Source of the DNA: Zygnema cylindricum
Lineage: Eukaryota; Streptophyta; Zygnematophyceae; Zygnematales; Zygnemataceae
Assembly (NCBI GenBank): GCA_037447655.1
Contig: JBBHKE010002429.1
Span: forward strand, 1-55,477
Length of the DNA stretch: 55,477 nucleotides
Direction of reading: 5' to 3'
This document shows, one piece after another, positions 43,268 to 54,510 of this stretch (positions within the stretch are counted from its first letter, which is position 1; the number at the start of each line of letters is the position of its first letter). Made by a program: the position numbers and the translations under genes. The notes under the pieces are model-generated. The model saw nothing but the letters and a program-made list of their open reading frames with translations, did no database searches and was not told the origin of the DNA.

Positions 43268-44194
43268 TGTTTTTGGAAACCTTTAGTCCTCTCTATATCT
43301 CGTTGCTATGGTGCCATGGTATGCCAGTTTGACATTGCAAGTGCACTCCTCTAATATTGCAACAACGCTTGTCGATCAAAGCAACTCTAACAGCCATAGC
43401 AGTTGTGTAAGAAAGATGTTTCAAACTTAGTCATTTTTTGTGCAAGATGAATTGTTGAAAAAAATATTTAGTGTTGTATGTAACTCCAAAGGGAGTACAT
43501 AAATTTGGCGCACTTGAAGCACATGTGTCAGTCCACGAGGAAGTCAATATTGATTGTTTCAGACGAAAAAATTATAGTTTCATTTGGGGATATGATTAAC
43601 ACGAGGAGGTTTATGTTCGGTGATGAAAGAATGCGTGGACGGCAGATGGAGTGTGCCATCATTTTTGAAGTGAAATATTGAATTCGCCGTCATTTCAGCA
43701 AACGAACTCTGATTGCATACTATTTTCACTTTAGCGGGTGTTTGTTCTAAGGTTAATGTAAATATTTGTGTAAGGTTGACTGCGGGGTTTTTTTTGTTTT
43801 TGATGAAGATTAGTGTTCAGATTGGCCACAGTAAATGTGGTACGGCATGATCAGTTTTAGGCTCATTTGTACATGTAGAACTTAGATTGTTTTGTAGTGT
43901 AGGATTCCTTGTATGAAAAAAAACTGCAAAGCAGTTTTTGGGTTTTGTTTGAATTACAAGATCATTGTGATCTTTGGGCAAAACCTTGTGAAATTATACG
44001 TGTGTTTTCCTTGTGGTATATTCTATATTGTGGCAATTTGCAAATCTAGGGTGTGTCTATTTTGCTTAGGGCTTAATTGTGACGATGGTTGTTTGTGGGA
44101 TTTTGTGAGAGTTTCCTTTTTGTGTAATTGATTACTATCACAACTACTAGTGCTTCATCTTCTTCTCCAAGACACCAGTTGCCTCAAATCAACA
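43268..44194 (+). repeat. Copia-6 3' LTR
   Basis: Starts TGTTTTTGGAAACCTTTAGTCC like the 5' LTR and ends CAAATCAACA. It repeats the CTACTAGTGCTTCATCTTCT segment that encodes the gag start in the 5' copy; the ATG is changed here. Confidence 0.87.
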
Positions 44195-44444
44195 ATCCAA
44201 AAGACGTGCCAACTCTCGTTCTCGTCAAAGAGAAGGAACTAGCATGATGGAATTCAAGATCCTTGGAAGGGGAAGAGGTTTGACCATTATGACAGCAAAG
44301 GGAGATTCGCTCTTGTCCCCAAAGAGGACACAACTCCACCTCTGGTGTCTGCTTTCACTAGGGAACCTTCTCCAACAACCCCACGAAATCGCCTTTCCAG
44401 CGGGCTCTAGCGATCGGAACCAACAGATCCACAAGCTCCGGCTG
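44195..44444 (+). pseudogene. Gypsy-4 gag fragment 2
   Basis: Aligns with Gypsy-2 gag at about 4920-5160: AGACGTGCCAACTCTCG matches the segment before SKRKIPEPKRDF, and GCGATCGGAACCAACAGATCC matches the LWRSRPTDPE region. About 80 bases of its end are homologous to the beginning of 49718 onwards, so the two sides of Copia-7 overlap. Confidence 0.65.
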
Positions 44445-45319
44445 AATTTTTGTAGGCTCCGTTGCTCCTCACTATTCATAGTTCACAAGTAGCCACTACG
44501 ATAACATCAACATACTTTGATTTCCCCAATAATAACTGCCACCCTAAGAGATAACGACTTTGACAAGCCTTACCCTTATGAAGACAAGATTCCCACGAGT
44601 GTAACGGAAAAATATACACTGAATTTGTTCACCTGAGTAACTAGTTATGGTAGGCCAAAGACATCCAATCTATATTAACGGTCACTTGGAGAGAGGCGTC
44701 TCAAATATTACTACCTACTCTCAACTACCTATTACTAAACCTTAGTCCAATAGGATCACTATATAGTAGAAAAAGGTAGAGTGGCCGATGTACTTATTGT
44801 ACGAGCATCATACAACATGGCTTTCAAGGTGACGCTTATCAAATTAGGAGCTATGGTTCCTTCTCCCATCTTCTCATGTATCCAATAGTGTGACGCCACA
44901 TGGCATTGCGTGACGTTATCTGCAAAGGCCGCCAAAAGCTCATTCTGGGTGGCGGCTGCAAAGACCGCCGTCTAGCAATTAAATTTTCACGGTTCAGATT
45001 CACGTTTGTGTACGAATTGTTTCATATGCGTCTCGTAGTCAGTTTCGTGTGAATTTGCCGTCATGTCACAGTTTAAGTACGTATCAAATAAAATAAGCTT
45101 ATCGTTTCCTATAGTCTTAATGGTTGAGGCATCTTGGTATATATAGTTTGTAGGACCCAGGTTCAAATCCGGTTAAGGGTGGCATTTTGGTAAAAATGCC
45201 CTCTTTAGTCTACCATCTTTTTGAATAGCGTGACAGCGATGGCGTGTCTTTCATTCTTTCTCTCTCTCGTTACAAACTTAACTAAATTAGAGACAAAATA
45301 TAAATTACATTTTTCAATA
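44445..45319 (-). repeat. Copia-7 3' LTR
   Basis: Matches 48784-49717 (TGTAGGCTCCGTTGC, GGCGGCTGCAAAGACCGCCGT, TATCAAATAAAATAAGC and the CCCTCTTTAGTCTACCA region). About 50 bases at the left end are missing. It carries a tRNA-like segment at 45113-45184. Confidence 0.85.
45113..45184 (+). other. tRNA-like segment in Copia-7 3' LTR
   Basis: TAATGGTTGAGGCATC (A-box-like) and GGTTCAAATCC (B box, ending 45170) are about 40 bases apart, as in tRNA genes. The matching copy in the other LTR is at 49511-49582. Confidence 0.6.
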
Positions 45320-46382
45320 CTCCCCTTAGTTTTTAGCTCTCTCTTTCTCAAAACCCACAACCATTTGTGCAATGAACTAATTTTGGTGAAGGAACTTCTT
45401 TGGTCATCATATCGGCCAACATTTCCCCATCGGGTTAGTACACAACTTTGATGATTTTGTTTTCGAATTTTTCTCTCACAAAGCTTAGCCTTATGTCCAT
45501 ATGTTTGTCCTTAAAATGATGCATGGGATTTGCAGCAATTGCAATTGCTGCTAGGTTATTACAAAAAATGTTTTTTACTCCACTTTTTATAAATCCCAAT
45601 TATTGCAGCAAAGATTTCACCCACATTAATTATTTCACAGCTGCGCATGATGCCATATACTCAGCCTCTATTGTAGACTAAGCGACAATTTTTTGTTGTT
45701 TGCCACTCTAGCAGCATGCACCCAACCCAATTTGCAAAAAATATCTAGAAGTTGACCTTGTGAGTGGCACATCTCCATAACTAGCATCACTCCAAGTGGT
45801 GATGTTAGTGTTCTTCCCTCCCAAATTTAACCATCATTCCCTTGTTCCCACAAGATATTTGATTACCCTATTGGCTTCCTCCCATCCTTTTTTTCTCGAA
45901 TTGTTCAGATTTCTATTTAGAACTCTTACAGCTTCCACTATGTCCTGACAAAACAGTTAATAAAGTAAATCGAGCTTCCTACAATTTGTCGATAGGGAAT
46001 ATTTTGCCTAAATTTTTGTTCTTCTAAAGTAATCTGATCATTTAGGACTATTACTCCGTGTTCACCATTCCCCTCAATATGAAATTTATGAAACATATTA
46101 CTGATTGCTTGTTCTGAGTTAGTGTTATTATTTTCTTGTCTTTATCCTTTTCCATTTCTATTCCCAATATTTACTTAGCTTTTCCTAAGTCTTTTATATT
46201 AAATCGACTATTACAACTAAAGTGTTGATTTATTTTCTCAATAGATTCACTTAAAACAAGCAATTCATTCACATACACTGAATGAAAATTGCACCATTTT
46301 CATTTTCAAAAAGATAAATATAGTGATCAGCGATAATACGTATGTAACCTAGACCGGTAAGGAACTCATTCAATTTTATGTT
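45320..46382 (-). pseudogene. Copia-7 RNase H and RT C-terminus
   Basis: Decayed RNase H motifs are readable on the minus strand: AIAIAANPMHHFKDKHMDIRLSFV near 45470-45550, a TIEAEYMASCAAVK-type segment near 45650, and ITTWSDASYGDVPLTRSTS near 45760-45800. The RT C-terminal end follows to 46382. Numerous stops and frameshifts. Confidence 0.82.
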
Positions 46383-46910
46383 TTATGGTCGGGGCGCTTG
46401 TTTCAGCCTGTTTAGTGATTTAATCAACCTGCACAACTTGCTTTCTTCTTCCTCCTCTACAAATGCCTTTGGTTGTTTCATGAAAATTTCTTCTTCTAGT
46501 TCCCCATTTAGAAGAGAAGTTTTTATATCCATTTGATGTATTTCTATGCCTTCCGCTGCAGCTAGACTAAGAAGGATTCTAACTGAGGGAAACTCGACTA
46601 CCGGTGCAAAGGTCTTCTCACAATCAATTCCCTCTTTTTGAGTGTATCCCTTTGCTACCAACCTAGCCTTGTACCTTTCAATAGAATTATCTAGGTTCAA
46701 TTTTAGTTTAAAAACCCATTTGCAACCGATTGGTTTTTTATATGAAGGACAATCTACTAACTCCCATGTGTTTGCCTCCATTATGGAACTCATCTCCTCA
46801 TTGATAGCTATTTTCCATCTATCCACTTCCAAGCTATTTATGGCTTCCAAATATGTTTTAGGTTCTTACGGATGGGACATCTTGGTTAACTTACTGTTGG
46901 CCATTCTCTC
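46383..46910 (-). pseudogene. Copia-7 reverse transcriptase
   Basis: An open frame of 155 codons: RWKIAINEEMSSIMEANTW, GCKWVFKLKLNLDNSIERYK, RLVAKGYTQKEGIDCEKTF, HQMDIKTSLLNGELEEEIFM and SLNRLKQAPRP. The YVDD segment lies further left and is degraded. This is the best preserved pol part of Copia-7. Confidence 0.92.
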
Positions 46911-48120
46911 TTAAATCTGTTTGCTTCTTCTCTGTCCTCCCTCAAATTCTGATGCTGATATTGGGGGCATCCTTGGATTCCGTTTGGGTACAATTTCATC
47001 TCCCCTATCCGCCGACTGTGGTTCTGCTTCAGTCTTAGTTTGTAGTGGAGTCTCATGCGTCTTCTCCATTTTCTTTTCATTTGAAATTTTTGCAAATTGA
47101 GTTTCTTCCTTGTGTGCTTCCTCAATTAGTGCAAGGTCAGGATTAAAATCCAAATTCAAAACTATCCTGATTTTAACTTATTTGGTATATTTTAACGGAT
47201 CTATGGATTTTACTACATCCATAACTGCAATGTGTTTGGCTAAGATTATATAGTTTTTCTTTAGGTCATACATTCGTTATCCTTCGCTATCTTTATCATA
47301 TCCGATTAAGTATCCAAGCTTTCCCCTTCCTTCTAACTTCCACTTTGTTTTGTCATTATTTAAGCTAAACACTTGACTTCCAAACACTCTCAAACTAGAC
47401 AAATCTGGTTTTCTGCCAGTCCACCTCTCATATGGAGTTCCATTTTTATTAGCTGAAGTTAAAATCTATTTTTTGATGAATTTATATCATAGCTTCCTCC
47501 CAAAAGCGCAGCCATCCTCTTATCATTAGCATACCCTTCACATATCACAAAGTTTTCTATTTAGTCTTTCGGCTACTTCATTTTGCTCCAGATTATTGGG
47601 AACTTTTTTTTGATGATGAATTCTTTCATATATTAAAAACTCTTTAAACTCATTTGACGTGTACTCCCCCTCATTATCACTTCTTACTTTTTTTATGGAG
47701 GTCTCATGAAGTCTCTCACTCCAAACTTTATATTTTTTAAAGTAGCGCAACACTTTTGACTTATGATTAATGAAGTATACCTTAGTATATGTAGACTAGT
47801 CATTAGTGATGGTCAGCATAAACCATTTCCCTCCGTGTGAGAGCTATCTCGCCGGTCCCCACATATCTGTGCATACAAGCTCCAAGACCTTCTCTCTCCT
47901 ATAAGTGGCAACCTTTGGGAAAGAAAATATAGGGATCTTCCCTTGTGCACAACCATTAAAATCATCTACTATTTCAGATTCCTCAAACTTTATCCCATCC
48001 ACTATTCCCTTGGTCTTCATTTCACTTAATCTATCTAGATGCAAATGTTCAAGCCTTTTATGCCACAACATAATATCACTTAGACAAGAGTAAAGGGCAC
48101 CTTTCTTTTCATTGCAAAGT
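46911..48120 (-). pseudogene. Copia-7 integrase
   Basis: Zinc domain MLWHKRLEHLHLDRL ... FNGCAQGKIPIFSFPK (about 47930-48090), core pieces TWGPAR, KKVRSDNEGEYTSNEF and LEQNEVAERLNRKL (47538-47753), WTGRKPDLSSLRVFGSQVFSLN near 47350-47440. The acidic/basic C-terminal tail lies at 46911-47159. Confidence 0.88.
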
Positions 48121-48783
48121 ACAATTGTGAACATTCCTTGACTACCCTTGTCAACTATAAAATAGACCTCACCATAAAAACTAACAGTGAATCTTCCTTT
48201 CTTAGTTCTTGTGATAAAATCTTTCTCATCTAAGACAGCTATAGATATCAGATTTTTGCTAAGCTGTGGTATGTATAGCACATCTCAAAGAGTGTTAAGA
48301 AAGACTTTGCCTTCAACTATGACCTTTAGATCCACTAATCCTACAAGGTTTGTACTCACAACTTTACCATCCCTATATTCTATCTCAAGAGTGGGGATCT
48401 TCTTCAACTTTGTAAACCTCCTTTTGTCTTTGCACATGTACATAGATGCTCCAGAATCGATGATACACCCTTCCTCGAAGGGTTTTTTCTTACCTCTAGA
48501 TGCACATTTTTGTTTTCTTTGTATTTCTACTTCATTATATCTTTTCTTATTATAGAGAAGCTCCTACATCTCCTATTTGTTGTTGTTCACTTGCTCGTAT
48601 GTAATTCTTAGTTTTTCCAATTTGGTGCAATCAGCCACGTAATGTCCAGATGTTTTGCAAAAGTGAGAAACGCTTGCCTTTGAAGCTCCCGTTTCTTGTT
48701 CATTAGGTTGTCCTTCTCCTTTTTCCTTATAGATAAAGCTTGAATTATCCTTTATGGCCACTGTAGGTGGTGGACCCATAACC
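48121..48783 (-). pseudogene. Copia-7 protease and internally deleted gag
   Basis: Protease with CIIDSGASMYMCKDK-type motif at about 48430-48480. Gag starts at the primer site (MGPPPTVAIKDNSSFIYKEKG, 48779) and runs straight into the zinc-knuckle region (SHFCKTSGHYVADC, about 48640-48680), so most of the capsid-like domain is deleted. Confidence 0.83.
48769..48783 (-). promoter_or_regulatory. Copia-7 half-tRNA primer-binding site
   Basis: The minus strand reads GGTTATGGGTCCACC, one mismatch from the initiator-Met tRNA anticodon-arm complement, at the LTR border and within the gag start. Confidence 0.82.
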
Positions 48784-49717
48784 TAAAATGTAGTGGCCTT
48801 CATTGCCCCACATAATGCACATAACGTGAAATTTTGTGGGCTCCGTTGCCCCATAGAATGCACAGTTCACAAGTAGCAACTAGGATAACTTCAACCTAAT
48901 TTGATTTCCTTAATAATAAATGCCACGCTCGCAAACAATTACTCTGATCAACCTCACCTGTGTGATGACAAGATTCTCGTGAGTCTAACGCAAAAATAAT
49001 CAATGAATTTGCTCCCATGAGCAATTAGTTATGGTTGGCTAAAGACAACCTATTTATACATAAGGTCACTTCGAGAGAGGAGCCTCAAATATTACTCAGT
49101 CCTAGTCTGCCAACTCTCAGCTACCTACTACTTAACCCTAGTCCAATAAAAAAATTATATAGTACAAAAAGGTACCATGGCCGATGTAATTATTGTACGA
49201 CCATTGTACAACATGGCCTTCAAGGTGACGCATATCAAACCCAGAGCCATGGTTCCTCCTCCCATCTTCTCACGTATCCAATATTGTGACGCCATGTGGC
49301 ATTGAGTGAACTTATCTCCAAAGGCCGCCAAAAGCTCATTCCAGGTGGCGGCTGCAACGATGGCCGTCCGATCAATTGAATTTACATGGTTCAAATTTGC
49401 GTTCGTGCATAAATATTTTCATATGCGTCTCGTAGTCAGTTTGGTGTGAATTTGTTGTAGTGTCACAGCTTAAATACGTATCAAATAAAATGATCTCATC
49501 GTTTCGTAGCGCCTTAATGGTTAAGGTGTCATGTTATATATAGATTGTGGGGCCCATGTTCAAATCCAGTTAGAGCCGCATTTTGGAAAAAATGCCCTCT
49601 TTAGTCTACCACCTTTCTAAATAGCGCGGCTGTCATGGCGTGTCATTTATTCTTTCTCTCTCTCTCGTTAGAGACTAAAATTAAATAGAGACAGGATGTA
49701 AAATACCTTTTTCAACA
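48784..49717 (-). repeat. Copia-7 5' LTR
   Basis: Element-orientation start TGTTGAAAAAGGTATTTTAC at 49717, end at the primer site. A TATTTATACATAAGG promoter-like motif lies near 49050. A tRNA-like segment lies at 49511-49582. Confidence 0.87.
49511..49582 (+). other. tRNA-like segment in Copia-7 5' LTR
   Basis: TAATGGTTAAGGTGTC (A-box-like, about 49515-49530) and GTTCAAATCC (B-box, 49558-49567) in tRNA-gene spacing, antisense to the element. Confidence 0.6.
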
Positions 49718-52363
49718 CCGGCCACAAACATGGAGAAACCCTTTCCAAAATCCACGCAAGTTCGCCCTTCTAGAGGGCTATGGCGATCGGAACCGAGAGA
49801 TCTAGGGGCGCCAAGTGTAGATATGGGAGATCTAACATTGGTATTGAGCAGTGAACAAAAATTGGCAAACAAGCTGAAATATCAAGGTGGGGCTACGACG
49901 GGGGCCAGATCTGTCACCATAGATAGGGAGGCATTAGAGGAGGAAAAGTAGAAAGTATAAGAACATGAAATACGGCTGATACGAGATGCTCGGCGTAGGT
50001 CTGGAGGGCTTCTTAGTGTGCATGTTTCCACTTTGCCCATACTAAATCCTTAATTCAAAGAGCCGACTCAAGAAATATATGCTTCCTTAGCAACTCAACC
50101 CTGGGAGACTCTATCAAGAACTCCACAGGAGCCTCCTCTTTAGCGAGAAAGGGGGATATCGCACGACTCAATAAAAAGGGCTTGGGTGCAGATCAAACTA
50201 TTATATTTGTTGTTGTCTCTCGAGAGCTTCCCACTTTTGTATCAGTAGAAATCTCCTTCGCCGTCAAAGCTTTGGTGGAATTGCAACCACACAAAAGGGT
50301 TCACATTCCCTTATGACGGTCTAATCCTCCCTCCTCACCTTAGACAATCTTTTGATCTTTCCCCTTCTCATGATCCACTTCATTTCTCTCAGTGCCTAGG
50401 TCCTACCGTTAACCGCAAGGATATTCCCACACCCACAACACCCATCAGATTGGTAGCTAGAACCCCTCTTACCTCCTCCATACCAAAAACAACCATCTCT
50501 GCCTATTCTCCACCTCACCATCGTTCCCCATCTTCTAGTTATAAACTTCACCCTCATCTCGATCAAGACGTACTACTACAAGGCATACCCCCTATCCGAG
50601 ACAAAGGCCTTTGCTCTCTCCTTCATTTTCGTCCTCCGAGGGAACTTCGGTGAATTGACCAGACCTGTAAATTCCACCAAACAGGAAAAGCCACCGGCGT
50701 GGAAACCCTCTACACTAAAGGGAACAAGGAAAACACCTGTTGGGAATACATACCCTCCAACCAAGTTTTTGACAGCACGCACTTCCTCCATGGGGGGGGA
50801 TTGACCACTTCCTAGGTCGATGCTTCTATCAAAGAAGTCGCCGTTACTAATTCTGAGGGCGAAGACCTAGGAGTCATCTCCTTGGTTCAGTTTGTTAGCC
50901 ACACTCAGCCACACTCTCCCTAATTTATCAACCTTGCAAAGGAGTAGAAAGAGATGTGGGATTACCGGATATTTACAGGGGACAATTCAATGATAAAATG
51001 CTCCACTTTTGACCAATTATAGAAAATCCATCACTCAATCAGAAATCAACAAGTATACTGGAGGATCCATTCTAGATGACTTCGAAACTACCTTATTCCC
51101 CATGAAGGTCAATTACCTTTCTAGAGGCGCATTGGCCGATAAGAAGGAAAGGCAGCACACCTCGATGGCTACAAGTACTGAAGTCTTATATCCGGACCTA
51201 CATGCGGTTGTGGTGCAGGCAGAAGCTGATCTGGCTGCGGCTCCAACCGCCCCTGTCACTACCACCTTCATAGAAAACATGAAACTGCAGGGAGAAGGAC
51301 TAGCCTATGTGAATCTGTTGCAAGCCGCCCGGTTGCCTAGACTACCACCCGGATGGTTGCCAATCTTGACCTTGCTCGACTCTTTTGAAAGCTTCGAGAC
51401 TTCTCTGCACAGAGAGAAACAAGTCTACCATCAAAGAATTCACAGACTTCAGGTGCTTTAAGAATGTAACTCCACAAACTCTCATCAACCGCTTTTCTAA
51501 CCTATGTTAGAAGACAAAACTCTAAACATTGATCTCGCGGTGATGGAAAGTAAATATTACATTGTTGTTTGCAATTATGATTGCAAGTCAGGCAATCCCC
51601 GATATCAACCCTTCTACAAAGAACATTTCAATGGTTGCTATAAAGTTGTATGACCCCTTTGTCTAGAGTGAGGCAAAGGAAAAAGAACATAGTAGCAAAG
51701 CTAGAGCAAACTTTGCGGGATTTGCCGAGAAACATCTTTGAACGATGAGGAACGGGTAGAAATTTAAGCTTTGCAGAAGCTCAAGTTAAAATAGGTGGCT
51801 GATACTGGGTTAGAACCTGCATTGGGGCAGTTGACAGAGTATTCTTGTACAACTGCATGAATTGTCAACAAACTGGCCATGAGTGGAAACGCTGCCCAAT
51901 GAAACTCAAACTTGAACTCGCCTTCAACAGAAGGAATTTGAGAAAGAACGTGCAAAGAGGACTCGAATGTAGGTGGAACGAAAACAAAGAGAGGGGGGGG
52001 GAAGGAAAAACCTCGGTGAACACAGAAACTTACCGCCTAACTCCTTGGGCCGAAACCGCAAAAATGTCTAAATCTTAGCATGGCAAATTAAGCTTCCCAA
52101 ATTTGATAATGCACAATTGTCAAATAAGTAGAGGGGAAAATATACCACCCAAAGCTCATAATGTGCAGCCTTTGGTTTCATGAGACACGAAGAGGATCAG
52201 TGTTCCACAAAAAAAGAGTCCCAAAAGAAATGATGCAGTTTGCCTTATTCACTGGTAAAGGAGAAACTGCAGTAAATCCTCTCCCACTTCAACCCCTTTA
52301 CCTTTGGGGCGTCGTGTCCCGTTTACACAAGAGGAACCGAAAAAGACAACGGTCATTCAGCAC
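49718..52363 (+). pseudogene. Gypsy-4 gag fragment 3 (second copy of the DNMT-Gypsy gag)
   Basis: Collinear with Gypsy-2 5090-7740: RPSRGLWRSEPRDL (about 49767), EALEEEK with TAA 49958, the Pro/Ser-rich region (50400-50700), SITQSEINKYTGGSILDDFETTLFPMKVNYL (from 51020), the zinc knuckle CMNCQQTGHEWKRC (about 51852-51893), and the second knuckle region with VPKEMMQ and PLPLQPLYLWG (52220-52310). In-frame stops at 49958 (TAA), 51020 (TAG) and 52076 (TAG) match stop sites of Gypsy-2. Many other stops and frameshifts. The copy is much more diverged than Copia-1. No DNMT or pol of this copy is in the window. Confidence 0.85.
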
Positions 52364-53114
52364 AAGCTTATGCTGGTTTGAAAAGTTAGTTTTGTGCGTG
52401 TGTGTCGTTTCATGCGTACACAATGTTTCATGGGTACAGTACGTTACTCTTATGATATCTTAATTAATTGTGGAGGTTCGAATTGATTTGCGAATTGGGG
52501 GAGTAATGGTACTAATTGTTTTGGGATGTACGTAATTATTTCAGTGGCGGAAACAAAATATAAGGAAAGGTACGGAATATGTAAATGTATGGCGTATCAT
52601 AAAGCGCGATCTGATTTGAAATATTTTGAAAAGGTACGCCACTGATACGGACTAATTTGGATGAGGTGACGTCAGTTTGTCAAGTGGATTGTGTGACCAC
52701 ACGTCACGACATTCAGAATGCGGAATAGGAGCTACGAACTAGAGCGCTGTTAGTTTGATTATTTTGGTGAGTGACGTGAAATCGCGTCCATCACATTATA
52801 TTTATTTTGGACGGTCAAGATTCATTTGACGAAATTCTTAAGGTTTGTAGTGGCGCCGTGAGCTTGGTCATTTTGGTTAGGGACATGAAATCGCGTCCAT
52901 CACGTTATTTATATTTTGGAGATTCCAAATTAGTTTGATGAATTTCGTAAGGTTTGTAAATATTTGCAACAATGTTTTGTCCTATGTGTATAAATTATTA
53001 GTGTAGATCTATTCAGTCTGACATATCACAAAGTATTATGATATACTCACATGAATACAGGTAGTTGATACATTACGTACAGGTGGTATGCTTCCGTACA
53101 GTCAGAAGTAAGCT

Positions 53115-53923
53115 CTACATCGCCAATCGTTATTAACGTTGTGTACGCTATTTCTGTCCCGTTTTTTTTTGTTTTTATCCTCCATTAGCGTAGTTCATTC
53201 CATTTTTTTCTTTACTCTATTTAGGGTTTATTTTTTAGTACCGTACAAAATGGAAGTACGCCATCAATCAATTAGTGTGGTTTACAGACAGTGTGAGATT
53301 GTACAAAATTGTACCTTTTACAGTGAAAAAGTATAATTAATGAGTTTTAGTAGCCGCAGACGCATGAGAATGTGAGCTCTTAAAATGGGGTCTAATCGGG
53401 TTGTCAATTATCATATTCGCACATATTCGTCAAACAACTTTGTTTCGATTGTGTGAACGTACGATTTGTGTACGATTTGTCAAATTTCGTACAAATACCT
53501 ATACTAGTGTAAGCATGTTTGCGACCCACATTTATTTTTTACAAAGACCCAAATTATAATTATTAAAAAATTAGAATGTATGTTTTTTTTCAAAATTTTC
53601 AAATTCTTAATTAGCATAAACCACGGTGGGGGTCTAATCGGGTTGTCAAATATCACGTTCGCACATATTCGTCCAGCAACCACATTTTGATTATGTAATT
53701 GTACGATTTGTGTACAATTTGTCAGATTTTGTACAAATACCTATATTAGTGTAAGCATGAAAAAAACCGACATATTTTTTTTTCAAAGACACATATCAGA
53801 ATTATTAAACAATTAGAATGTATGTTTTTTTTCAAAATTTTCAAATTCTTAATTAGCGTAAACCACGTTAATTTTTTATGTACGCTAAATAAACTTCTAC
53901 GCTAATAACGATTGGCGGTGTAG
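53115..53923. mobile_element. Non-autonomous DNA transposon (MITE-like) with 24-bp terminal inverted repeats
   Basis: CTACATCGCCAATCGTTATT at 53115 and the reverse complement of 53900-53923 match at 22 of 24 positions. The outermost bases on the right read CACTACACCGCC inward, which hints at a CACTA-type end. No transposase is encoded. A target duplication is not obvious. Confidence 0.65.
53389..53866 (+). repeat. 242-bp tandem duplication inside the TIR element
   Basis: 53389-53630 and 53631-53866 are two copies of one unit starting GGTCTAATCGGGTTGTCAA and ending TTAGC(A/G)TAAACCACG, with scattered substitutions. Confidence 0.9.
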
Positions 53924-54386
53924 TGTATATTTGTAGGACTTAGTCATTTTTGGACTAAGGAACTTTTTGTACAAAATTAGTTTTTCCTCAGTTTTGGTAG
54001 TTTTCATCTAAGGATTGCTCTCACTTGTATTAGCATAATTATTTAAAATTTTGCATGTGTATTCCTCTTTGTATTGTTAATATTGTGGCAAATTTGCGGA
54101 TTTATTTTGTGTCTGGTTTTCTTGGTACCTCATTGTGAAGTTGGTCAGATTTATCAAAGTCTGGCAGGCTGTTTTTCTACAACTTTGACTAAGTGGTGTG
54201 ATAAGTCTGTTTGATATTTTTATATGAAATTTTGTGAATAATAAAAAGCCTACAAAATATCTATTCGTGTAGTTTCAGCTAGTTTTTTTCATTCTGTACA
54301 ATCTGAGTGGACTCAAAGTAAACTGTTTTTAGGGTAGTCTGTGGTGCTTCCGAGGGCAAATCCATGGCTGAAAATGGTTATGGACA

Positions 54387-54510
54387 ACAGTTTACAATGG
54401 AAAAGATCATCCAACAACAAAGTCAGCAATTGGCTGCAATGGCAGCAAAATTGGCCCTCCGCTTAGGATTGTCATCCCAAGCTCCTCTTCTCAGTTTTGC
54501 TTTGAAATAA
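54387..54510 (+). pseudogene. Gypsy-4 gag fragment 4
   Basis: Reads MEKIIQQQSQQLAAMAAKLAL, matching the IIQQQSTQLAALATELAALRL coiled-coil segment of Gypsy-2 gag at 7737-7800. It stops at TAA near 54508; the rest of the element is not seen. Confidence 0.8.

Larger units (their letters stand above)
38222..44194 (+). mobile_element. Copia-6: full-length but decayed Copia element inserted in Gypsy-4 gag
   Basis: LTRs at 38222-39114 and 43268-44194 flank gag, protease, integrase, RT and RNase H on the plus strand. Both flanks match neighbouring parts of one gag sequence, so this is a true insertion. No clear target duplication remains. The LTRs differ substantially, so the insertion is old. Confidence 0.9.
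44445..49717 (-). mobile_element. Copia-7: minus-strand Copia element in Gypsy-4 gag
   Basis: LTRs 44445-45319 and 48784-49717, primer site 48769-48783 and a decayed gag-pol in between. Both flanks are Gypsy-4 gag. The overlap of roughly 80 bases between the flanks is not a normal 5-bp target duplication. Confidence 0.88.
52364..54386 (+). mobile_element. Solo-LTR-like Copia insertion in Gypsy-4 gag, carrying a TIR element
   Basis: Gag homology stops at CATTCAGCACAAG (about 52363) and resumes at about 54387, with roughly 20-30 bases of gag overlap. The last 450 bases resemble the Copia-6 LTR (TTGTAGGACTTAG, ATTGTGGCAAATTTGCGG). The insertion ends with ATGGCTGAAAATGGTTATGG (54364-54383), which looks like a gag start plus half-tRNA primer site. 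No pol is present. 52364-53114 is otherwise featureless AT-rich sequence. Confidence 0.6.

Noticed and set aside
49511-49582. Functional tRNA genes at the B-box sites
   Set aside because: I cannot fold a complete cloverleaf, the copies differ strongly, and all lie inside LTRs.
53389-53866. CRISPR-like or satellite array
   Set aside because: Only two long units with no spacers; a simple tandem duplication.
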